Origin: Spirosoma endbachense
Lineage (GTDB): Bacteria > Bacteroidota > Bacteroidia > Cytophagales > Spirosomataceae
Length of the DNA: 64,000 nt
Direction of reading: 5' to 3'
Assembly: GCF_010233585.1 (NCBI RefSeq)
Contig: NZ_CP045997.1
Location: 3,001,779-3,065,778 of the forward strand
The number at the start of each line of letters is the position of its first letter. The stretch's first letter is position 1. This document shows, piece after piece, positions 47,035-54,177 of the stretch. The position numbers and the translations under genes are program-made. The notes beneath the pieces were generated by a model that saw nothing but the letters and a program-made list of their open reading frames with translations, did no database searches and had not been told where the DNA came from.

Positions 47035-47107
47035 GATTGTGATTAAGCAAATATGGATTGCAGCCTTCTATTATTGTATATGTGAACTTTATGTAAATTC
47101 AAGAGCT

Positions 47108-47527
47108 TTAAATTCTCGTATCGGTATTACTTCCAATTATGCCTGTGTTATGATACATCGGGTAGATACAAGCCGTCGATGAGATTAGTTTTGTATATAG
47201 CTTGAAGGGATTAAATGGTTCACCACAGACCATTTGAAAAGCATCAATGTCTAAAACCTGCTTAACTTCAGTAGAGCGATTCACTAGTTTTTTGCTTAAA
47301 TTAACAATTAGTCTGGCTTGGTCCCGGCCAGTTTTACAAATAAACAGATCGATACCATTCTCCAAAGGATAATATAAACCTATCATTTCACCACTCGAGA
47401 GTGAGCAGGCTAGTTGCCGCGTTTGATCTTTAGCCTCAAGCAAGACCAAACTAATCAGAGCAACAAGTCCCCCTAAAAACAGCATATGTGTCATTAGGTC
47501 CGCGTCCAAAATGCGTTGTAATTCCAT
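47108..47527 (-). CDS. Membrane-anchored protein of unknown function
   Basis: A 139-residue protein with one hydrophobic segment near residues 13-29 (HMLFLGGLVALISLVLL), and a hydrophilic domain that does not match any family I know. The second half (LFICKTGRDQARLIVNLSKKL, DAFQMVCGEPFNPFKLYTKL) is mixed alpha/beta. The ATG at 47527 is a plausible start. It is isolated between the SRPBCC gene and the VapC toxin. AT-rich DNA suggests an acquired gene. Confidence 0.5.
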   Translation of the reverse strand: MELQRILDADLMTHMLFLGGLVALISLVLLEAKDQTRQLACSLSSGEMIGLYYPLENGIDLFICKTGRDQARLIVNLSKKLVNRSTEVKQVLDIDAFQMVCGEPFNPFKLYTKLISSTACIYPMYHNTGIIGSNTDTRI

Positions 47528-47697
47528 AGTAGTAGAGCCGTTGGGCTGTTTGTGTGAAGCCGGAAATCTGTTGTATAATTAACTGCTGTAATGATAAAGC
47601 ATTACGTGAATACTAACAAAAAGGTCTAGTAGTCAATGTGCCAATAGCAGCAAGCCCGTCCATTTCTGAACAGGCTTGCAGGAATGAGCGGTACTAA

Positions 47698-48108
47698 TTA
47701 AGCCGCTAACAATTTTAAACCGTGTTGTCGGTAGTACGGGAACTTACCATCATGACTGATCATGATTAACCGCTCCTCTATGGCTTGACAGATTAACAGA
47801 TGGTCGAACGGGTCATTATGCTCCGGATTTAATTCTTCGAGCCGTTGGATATGGGCTAGTGTCAGACCGAGTGACTTAATCCTTAATGTGCTTACCAACA
47901 GCGAAGCAATAACAGAAATGGTAAAGCCTTGCGGCAATATAAAGGCTCCCTTGTTCAGCTTCGTTTTAATCACCATTTCCCGCAAACTTTCCAGGCTAAC
48001 ATAAAACTCGTTTTGCTCCTCGTACAAAATGGTTTCAATGGCTGGCTTGAGCTGTTTATCATCCGTAATGAGCCATACCAGGATGTGGGTATCTAACAGG
48101 TACCTCAT
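47698..48108 (-). CDS. vapC: VapC family toxin, PIN-domain ribonuclease
   Basis: A 136-residue PIN-domain protein. The first acidic residue is in YLLDTHILVWLI, the glutamate in SLESLREMVIKTKL, and the later aspartates in NDPFDHLLICQAI and ISHDGKF, so the metal site looks complete and a nuclease is likely. VapC toxins cut tRNA or rRNA when free. The start ATG at 48108 overlaps the stop of the preceding short antitoxin by one base (TAATG), which is the standard coupled layout. The nuclease fold is of the Sll0205-like group often seen in Bacteroidota. Confidence 0.9.
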   Translation of the reverse strand: MRYLLDTHILVWLITDDKQLKPAIETILYEEQNEFYVSLESLREMVIKTKLNKGAFILPQGFTISVIASLLVSTLRIKSLGLTLAHIQRLEELNPEHNDPFDHLLICQAIEERLIMISHDGKFPYYRQHGLKLLAA

Positions 48109-48260
48109 TACTTGGCCGGATATAAGTCCTCTTTCCAGACAGACGGCTTATTAACCATCTTTCCTTTAAAAATCCCCTTGCCCGCTTTCAGATTCGATTT
48201 GGCCTCCGGTTTTGGCGTGTTGTCGGGTGGGAGTACGGCTGTCTTTGTTTTATGTGTCAT
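48108..48260 (-). CDS. Short VapB-like antitoxin
   Basis: A 50-residue reading frame from ATG 48260, with a stop two codons upstream that fixes the start. It reads MTHKTKTAVLPPDN, then KAGKGIFKGKMVNKPSVWKEDLYPAK. The part KAGKGIFKGKM is the C-terminal toxin-binding segment of DUF2281-type antitoxins. The usual N-terminal DNA-binding part is absent, so it may neutralise VapC without repressing the promoter. Its stop TAA overlaps the VapC ATG. Being so short it would be missed by many annotation pipelines. Confidence 0.75.
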   Translation of the reverse strand: MTHKTKTAVLPPDNTPKPEAKSNLKAGKGIFKGKMVNKPSVWKEDLYPAK

Positions 48261-48327
48261 AGTCTAGTAACAAGTCTGGTGGTAAGTCATGAGTAAAGTC
48301 TGACGAAAATACAGTCTTTTTCAGTCT

Positions 48328-48416
48328 CCGAAACCAACGCCAGATTTATCGTCTCAACCGGTTTCCGCCGTATCCGTCAACACCGGTTGAGACGATAAAT
48401 CTGGCGTTGGTTTCGG
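48328..48416. repeat. Perfect 35-bp inverted repeat
   Basis: Arms 48328-48362 and 48382-48416 are exact reverse complements over 35 bases around a 19-base spacer. The left arm contains TTTATCGTCTCA, a 12-base match to repeat copy H (18221-18232). It lies between the VapBC genes and a possible gene remnant and could act as a bidirectional terminator. Confidence 0.8.
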
Positions 48417-48435
48417 CGTTGAAGCGGGTATATTT

Positions 48436-48606
48436 TCAGCGACTCCTGAACTCAATAATTCGATGCTGCACACCGTACCCAAAGTTAATTTGGGTGTTGC
48501 CGTCCCGGTCTTTGTACTCGCTCACTTTGGGCTGACCCTCCCAAAATACTGTAGTGTAACCAAAGCGGTTTTGGCGAACCAACCGACTTTTAGTAACGGC
48601 AGACAA
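48436..48606 (-). pseudogene. Possible gene remnant of unknown family
   Basis: On the minus strand a frame runs from about 48681 to the stop at 48436-48438, with TTG 48606 as the only plausible start. It reads ...KSRLVRQNRFGYTTVFWE, then GQPKVSEYKDRDGNTQINFG and YGVQHRIIEFRSR. The charged and polar composition looks like real protein, unlike the overlapping plus-strand frame. I do not recognise it. The rest of the 48261-48832 gap has no gene. Confidence 0.3.
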
Positions 48607-48832
48607 CAGAAGTTGAAACAGGGGAAATCTCCGAAAGATGTTTATAAATTTAACGAGTGAATGGCTGGCAGGAACTGCTGCTTAATTTTTTTTAGCGTTT
48701 TGCTTACTGTTTCACTTGCTAGGGGTCAAAAATGACCTTACCAGCTTATAGAGAAGTGTTTAGTAAAAACTGTATTTTTACTGACTGGCCGTATGCAAGC
48801 ATACCAAAATTTGTACCCAGACTATTCCTGAC

Positions 48833-50644
48833 ATGGCAACAACGTATTTCAGCAAACGCAATCTCCAGTTTCTGCTCCACGACGTATTTAAAGCTGAAGA
48901 ACTTACTCAATACGATTATTTCAGCGCTCACGACCGCGAAACATTCAATCTGGTGCTCGATTCGGCGACCTACATTGCCGACACGCTGATGCACCCCTAT
49001 CTGAAGGAAATCGACAGAAACCAGCCCGAGCTCAAAAATGGACGGGTAACCGTTCATCCCAAAATTAAAGAGTTCCTGAAAGCAATGGGCGATGCGGGTC
49101 TGATTGGGGCCGGTTTCTCGTTCGACCACGGCGGTCAGCAGCTTCCCGAAATGGTTAACTCACTGGTTGGTTTCATTCTGATGGCGGCCAATAACGGGAT
49201 GATGTACGCTGGCCTTTCCTCGGGCGCGGCTCACCTGATTACCTCCTTTGGAAACCCCGAACTGAATGCGTTTTACGTACCGAACATGCTGGGCGGCACC
49301 TGGCAGGGAACGATGGCCCTGACTGAACCACAGGCAGGTTCATCGCTATCGGATGTAACAACTTCGGCCACTCCCCTACCCGACGGCACCTATAAGATTA
49401 AGGGCCAGAAAGTATTCATATCGGCTGGCGACCACGACGCTGCCGACAACATTGTTCACCTTATGCTGGCCCGTATTGACGGCGCACCCAAAGGCACGAA
49501 AGGGATTTCGTTATTTGTCGTACCAAAGTATAGGCCTGCCAGCGATTCGCCCAGTGGTTTTGTAGATAATGATGTCGTATCGACGGGTGTTTACCATAAA
49601 ATGGGCCAGAAGGGCGTTCCGGCAATGCACCTGACGATGGGGTCGAACGATAACACGATAGGCTATCTTGTCGGTGAACCACATCACGGATTGCCCTATA
49701 TGTTCCAGATGATGAACGAGGCCCGGATTGGGGTTGGCATGACAGCCGCAGCTATTGCGACGGCAGCCTATTACGAGGCTTTGCAATATGCCAAAGAACG
49801 CCCGCAAAGTCGTCGACTGAACGAGAAAAACCTATTAGACGCTCCCCAGACGCCAATTATAAATCATCCGGACGTTCGCCGGATGCTACTATTTCAGAAG
49901 GCCGTTACCGAGGGGGCACTCGCTTTACTGGTCCAGGTGGCTAAACTATATGACCTGAGTCACGTACTTGAGGGCGAAGAGAAAGAAAATGCCTTTCTGT
50001 TACTCGATCTACTGATGCCGGTAGCTAAAAGTTATCCGTCTGAAATGGGCGTTCAGTCAGTAAGCCAGAGTTTACAGACGTTTGGTGGTTACGGCTTCAC
50101 GGAAGATTTCCCGGTCGAGCAGCTCTACCGCGATATCCGGATTACGCCGATTTACGAAGGAACAACCGGCATTCAGGCGCAGGATCTGCTGGGTCGTAAA
50201 ATGACAACAAAAGGTGGCAAGGCTCCGCAATTGCTCTTTGCCGAAATGAGCAGGACCATTGCCGAAGCCAGCGCCTACGACGATCTCAAGCCCTACGCCG
50301 ATCAGCTCAGCGCTGAACTTAAGCGTACGCAGGACGTAGTCATGAGCCTGATGCCTTACGCCATAAAGGGCGATACTGAACGGTATCTGTCCGATGCAAC
50401 GCTTTTCCTTGAATTATTTGGTATCATTGTTGTGGCCTGGCAATGGCTAAAACAAGCGATCGTAGCCAGGCGGGCCTTATTAACTCAGAATCCACAGGGA
50501 GATGATCTGGCCTTTTTTGAAGGGAAGATTCACACCATGAAATTCTTCTTTCATTACGAGGTTCCGAAGACCCTCGGATTAGCGACAAGGCTTAAAGATC
50601 CTGAAGTTCTGACGATTGTGACCGAGAAAGAACTAGCTCTATAA
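48833..50644 (+). CDS. Acyl-CoA dehydrogenase family protein
   Basis: A 603-residue acyl-CoA dehydrogenase with the larger architecture of the FadE/DmdC type. The N-terminal domain reads GLIGAGFSFDHGGQQLPEM, the middle domain MALTEPQAGSSLSDVTTSATPL with YKIKGQKVFISAGDHD, and the C-terminal helical part SQSLQTFGGYGFTEDFPVEQLYRDIRITPIYEGTTGIQAQDLLGRK, which carries the FAD-contact and adenine-binding signature. An extra C-terminal domain of about 120 residues follows. The enzyme oxidises an acyl-CoA with FAD and passes electrons to ETF. It is a single gene with a strong terminator downstream. Confidence 0.95.
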   Translation: MATTYFSKRNLQFLLHDVFKAEELTQYDYFSAHDRETFNLVLDSATYIADTLMHPYLKEIDRNQPELKNGRVTVHPKIKEFLKAMGDAGLIGAGFSFDHGGQQLPEMVNSLVGFILMAANNGMMYAGLSSGAAHLITSFGNPELNAFYVPNMLGGTWQGTMALTEPQAGSSLSDVTTSATPLPDGTYKIKGQKVFISAGDHDAADNIVHLMLARIDGAPKGTKGISLFVVPKYRPASDSPSGFVDNDVVSTGVYHKMGQKGVPAMHLTMGSNDNTIGYLVGEPHHGLPYMFQMMNEARIGVGMTAAAIATAAYYEALQYAKERPQSRRLNEKNLLDAPQTPIINHPDVRRMLLFQKAVTEGALALLVQVAKLYDLSHVLEGEEKENAFLLLDLLMPVAKSYPSEMGVQSVSQSLQTFGGYGFTEDFPVEQLYRDIRITPIYEGTTGIQAQDLLGRKMTTKGGKAPQLLFAEMSRTIAEASAYDDLKPYADQLSAELKRTQDVVMSLMPYAIKGDTERYLSDATLFLELFGIIVVAWQWLKQAIVARRALLTQNPQGDDLAFFEGKIHTMKFFFHYEVPKTLGLATRLKDPEVLTIVTEKELAL

Positions 50645-50654
50645 ATTGTATAGT

Positions 50655-50687
50655 TAAAAATGGCCACTCAGTGAGTGGCCATTTTTA
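50655..50687 (+). terminator. Terminator of the acyl-CoA dehydrogenase gene
   Basis: TAAAAATGGCCACTCA (50655-50670) and its exact complement (50672-50687) form a 16-bp stem with a short loop, flanked by A and T tracts, 10 bases after the stop. This is a bidirectional intrinsic terminator. Confidence 0.85.
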
Positions 50688-50896
50688 GTTTCCGTCAATC
50701 CTTTTCGTTACCTGCTTATTAATTTGGCACGGAGTTCGCGGCTATTTTACTGATTCATAGACAAGTATACGTTTATTGTCGCGTAAACACCGTTTACGAA
50801 ATAACTCAGCAGAAAGCTGGGCCAATAGCTCTTTTTATGTTCTTTCATTAATTCGGATCTTCACCCCAGGTTTCTATAAAATGGCAGGGGTTCATT

Positions 50897-53029
50897 ATGA
50901 AAAAACCGCTACGAATTTTAATCGGGTTACTTCTTGCCATTCGGATGATCGGTTACGGCCAGGCTCCTCCTCCGGGTTGCTTCAATGACCTCGGTATGCT
51001 CGTACAGAAAAGTCATAAGCCATCCGTTACTGGTGCAATTCGATACGCGTTTACACCAGCGGTAGTAAAGCAGAACAGCACCCAAAATGTGCTGTTTGAA
51101 GTAGTAGTTACAGGCATAGCTTCAGCGGTAAACCTTTATATGGACGCAACGCAGGCTACTCAACCCCTCAACGACAAAGGTACTAATGGCGACAAACTAG
51201 CGAATGACGGTATTTACTCGGCCGTTGTTGCACCCCCTAAAGGCAGTTGGACCGATCCGTTTGTCGGCTATACGCGGGTACTGGAAAGCGGCAAACAGGT
51301 TGTTCAGGTCACTACATCAATCAACCTCCTGACAACAGCGATGCCGCTAATACAACCGAAAAAGATTGATAATACGACGCAATACACCGACTACATCTTC
51401 AATGTCGTTGTTCCTTCTACCATCCAGGCACCAACCGACAACCAGAAATTAAGCGCCAATCAGACATTTTATAAATACCACCCCGACGAGTTCGACTTTA
51501 TAAACTATGTTCTGGTTCCGGGTTACGCAGGTAATCGCTTTCACAACAACATAACCAATACTGTTCAGGGCATTGGCCTGACTCTTTTCAATAATACCTC
51601 ACAGTTTGGCAGTAAAGGTCGCTTGCTGGGCTATAATGTCTTTCCGGTACCCAGTCTGTTTGATGGAGCCAGCAATGGTTACATCCATGAAATGGGCCAT
51701 CAGTGGATCAACTATCTATCGACTACATTCCTGAAAGAGGGCGTTCCACACTGGCCAGTATCCAATCTGGCATCCGGTGTCATGGGTCTCAGTGTCCCCG
51801 GATCGAGTGAAGGTAGCCTGTTTCCGTATACGTTTACCGAAGTACCTACTGGCTATCGGATCGACCGAAATCCTACGGCTGGTGGCCTGGACTTCAATCA
51901 GTGGGAGTTGTACCTGATGGGTTTGATACCCGCCACCGACGTGAAAACACCAGCCCTGATTTTCAAAGATCAGACCGTTAACACGACGATTACCAGTGGT
52001 ACGATCTTCCCCAAATCGGCCTTCAACAGCTACCAGATCTCCGATTTACTGGCCATAACAGGTGTCCGTACACCTACCGCGGCCCAGAGCCAGAAACAGT
52101 TTAAATCGGCCACAATTCTGATGTCAGAACAGATCCTGACAGCTGAAGAAATTTCCTATTTCGACTACATGGCAAGGCGGGCAGAAGGCCAAACGGCGGT
52201 GAGTGTCCGGGAGGGACAGGCGACCTATATGGGCAAGCCTTTTGCCCTGGCAACCAGCAGCCGGGCTACTGTTCTGGCCCAGCTTAAGACGAATGTTAAC
52301 TGCACCACACTGCCTCCAAAACCGACGATTACGGCCAGCGGTAGCCTGACCATCTGCCCAGGTTCGTCGCTTACGCTGACGGCCCCGGCTGGCAACAGCC
52401 TCTACTTCTGGTATCAGAATGGTATTCCTCTGGCGCAGTCAACGGCCAGTATCAGTACGACTATGGCGGGCCAATACACCGTATCGGTGCGAAATGCCAG
52501 CGGCTGCAACAGTGTCTTATCCACTGAAGTTACTGTCGCTACCGGTAGCACTCCCCCCAAGCCGACAATTACACTCGGCCCCAATGGTCTTACATCCAGC
52601 AGTGCAACCGGCAACCAATGGCTGTTGAAAGGGGTACCTATTCCGAATGCTACGACCCAAAGCATAAAACCTGGGGCTGGTAGCTATTCAGTACGTGTTA
52701 CGATCGGTGGTTGTTCGAATGTGTCGGACCCGTTTGTGATTACGGCTACGGAAGATCTGACCCCGGCGATTCCGTTCGACCTCAGTCATGCTCCTAATCC
52801 GGTTACTCAGGCCGCACAGATTACGTTCAGTTTGCCCAAATCAGCAGCAGCAACTCTTCGCTTATTTAATCTAAGCGGCCAATCGATCAAAATGCTGGCA
52901 GAAGGCACTTTTCAGGCCGGTCAACATACCATTACGGCTTCGATGCAGGATATTCCTCCCGGATTTTACGTATACCGCCTTGAAACCGATTACGGTATGC
53001 TCGCCCGAAAAATGATAGTTTCAAAATAA
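50897..53029 (+). CDS. T9SS-exported putative zinc metalloprotease
   Basis: A 710-residue secreted protein. A signal peptide (1-21) is followed by a beta domain with a 'D..ANDGIYSAVV' segment typical of Ig-like modules. At residues 264-268 the HEMGH motif (in GYIHEMGHQW) is a zincin HExxH site. A middle region carries the line LDFNQWELYLMGLIPA. An Ig-like domain (about 475-555) and the C-terminal type A sorting domain follow: HAPNPVTQAAQITFSLP, then FNLSGQSIKMLAEGTFQAGQ and PPGFYVYRLET. The sorting domain directs export by the type IX secretion system and attachment at the cell surface. The substrate is unknown; a peptidase role is inferred from the HExxH only. Confidence 0.8.
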   Translation: MKKPLRILIGLLLAIRMIGYGQAPPPGCFNDLGMLVQKSHKPSVTGAIRYAFTPAVVKQNSTQNVLFEVVVTGIASAVNLYMDATQATQPLNDKGTNGDKLANDGIYSAVVAPPKGSWTDPFVGYTRVLESGKQVVQVTTSINLLTTAMPLIQPKKIDNTTQYTDYIFNVVVPSTIQAPTDNQKLSANQTFYKYHPDEFDFINYVLVPGYAGNRFHNNITNTVQGIGLTLFNNTSQFGSKGRLLGYNVFPVPSLFDGASNGYIHEMGHQWINYLSTTFLKEGVPHWPVSNLASGVMGLSVPGSSEGSLFPYTFTEVPTGYRIDRNPTAGGLDFNQWELYLMGLIPATDVKTPALIFKDQTVNTTITSGTIFPKSAFNSYQISDLLAITGVRTPTAAQSQKQFKSATILMSEQILTAEEISYFDYMARRAEGQTAVSVREGQATYMGKPFALATSSRATVLAQLKTNVNCTTLPPKPTITASGSLTICPGSSLTLTAPAGNSLYFWYQNGIPLAQSTASISTTMAGQYTVSVRNASGCNSVLSTEVTVATGSTPPKPTITLGPNGLTSSSATGNQWLLKGVPIPNATTQSIKPGAGSYSVRVTIGGCSNVSDPFVITATEDLTPAIPFDLSHAPNPVTQAAQITFSLPKSAAATLRLFNLSGQSIKMLAEGTFQAGQHTITASMQDIPPGFYVYRLETDYGMLARKMIVSK

Positions 53030-53055
53030 AAGGCATTACGCGTCATCGTTTTCCT

Positions 53056-53063
53056 TACCTTTG
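53056..53063 (+). promoter_or_regulatory. Bacteroidota -7 promoter box before the YheT-type gene
   Basis: TACCTTTG matches the TAnnTTTG box exactly, 26 bases before ATG 53089. A clear TTTG box at -33 is not visible, so the assignment is moderate. Confidence 0.5.
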
Positions 53064-53088
53064 CGGCTTCAATCACCCGCGTGTTGTA

Positions 53089-54138
53089 ATGCCGCTGATT
53101 GCGCCGTCGAGTTACCAGCCACCTGCCCGTTTATGGAACGGACACCTGCAAACCATCATTCCCTCGCTCTTTCGCAAGGTTACGGTTTCTTACGACCGCG
53201 AACGGATCGAAACGCCGGATGATGATTTTCTGGATATGGACTGGGCCTTTTCAGTCAACAGCCAGCAGTCAGCCGCCAGCAGAGAGTCTACCCAGTCAGC
53301 TACTGGAGTCTCCTCACGGCAACCGGCAAACTGTCTGGTTATTCTGTCCCATGGCCTGGAAGGTAACTCAACGAGTCAGTATTTAGCCGGAATGGTGCGC
53401 CATCTGACTCAGCATGGCTTCGATTGTCTGGCCTGGCATTACCGCTCGTGCAGTGGCGAATTGAACCGCCAACAGCGTTTTTACCACATCGGAGAAACGG
53501 GAGATCTTCACTTCATCATTCAATACGCCCTCTCGAAAGGCTATCAGACAATTTGTTTGATGGGCTTCAGCGCAGGGGGAAATGTTACCTTAAAATATCT
53601 CGGTGAGCAAGGCGCAACGATACATCCGGCCATTCGGAAAGCTGTTGTGTTTTCGGTCCCTGTCGATCTGATGGGTTCGGCCCGCAGGCTCGAACAATGG
53701 GATAGCCTGGTTTATAATTATCGATTTAACCGAACGCTTAAACGAAAAGTGCTACAAAAAGCTGCGGTCATGCCGGGCGTTTTTTCAACGGACGTTATCA
53801 GCAAAGTCCGAACGATTCGGGAGTTCGATAACCTGTTTACGGCTCCACAGAATGGTTTTCGGGACGTAACCGATTATTATACCCGTAGCAGTTCGCTCCA
53901 GTTTATACCTACCATTGCGATTCCAACGCTGATTGTCAATGCAAAAAATGACCCCTTTTTATCACCCGAATGTTTTCCGGAAGAGCTGGCGCGGGAACTC
54001 CCCGCCGTATGGATGGAGTTTCCTGAACAGGGCGGTCATTGTGGATTTCCGTCGCTCGCGAATGGCATCAACGGCACCTACTGGTCGGAAGAACGGGCGG
54101 TAAAATTTTTAACAGAAACACATACGATACAACCATAA
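53089..54138 (+). CDS. YheT-family alpha/beta hydrolase
   Basis: A 349-residue member of the YheT/ABHD1-3 group. Typical elements are LWNGHLQTIIPSLFR at the N-terminus, LSHGLEGNSTSQYLAGMVRHL, LAWHYRSCSGELNR, GFSAGGN with the nucleophile, NAKNDPFLSPE with the aspartate and GGHCGFPS with the histidine. Between the first strand and LSHG lies a Ser/Gln-rich insert of about 24 residues (SQQSAASRESTQSATG) without family counterpart. The family hydrolyses lipids or acyl esters. It stands 39 bases upstream of the serine biosynthesis gene and may be co-transcribed with it. Confidence 0.88.
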   Translation: MPLIAPSSYQPPARLWNGHLQTIIPSLFRKVTVSYDRERIETPDDDFLDMDWAFSVNSQQSAASRESTQSATGVSSRQPANCLVILSHGLEGNSTSQYLAGMVRHLTQHGFDCLAWHYRSCSGELNRQQRFYHIGETGDLHFIIQYALSKGYQTICLMGFSAGGNVTLKYLGEQGATIHPAIRKAVVFSVPVDLMGSARRLEQWDSLVYNYRFNRTLKRKVLQKAAVMPGVFSTDVISKVRTIREFDNLFTAPQNGFRDVTDYYTRSSSLQFIPTIAIPTLIVNAKNDPFLSPECFPEELARELPAVWMEFPEQGGHCGFPSLANGINGTYWSEERAVKFLTETHTIQP

Positions 54139-54177
54139 GCAGATCAACGAGTCGCTGCGATAGCGACTTTCTCACCC

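Noticed and set aside
48328..48416. Integron attC-like site
   Set aside because: The arms are perfect and lack the RYYYAAC and GTTRRRY core sites and the unpaired bulges that attC sites need; no integrase gene is present.
48463..48660. Plus-strand frame of 65 codons
   Set aside because: The opposite strand reads as the more protein-like sequence, so this is probably a shadow.
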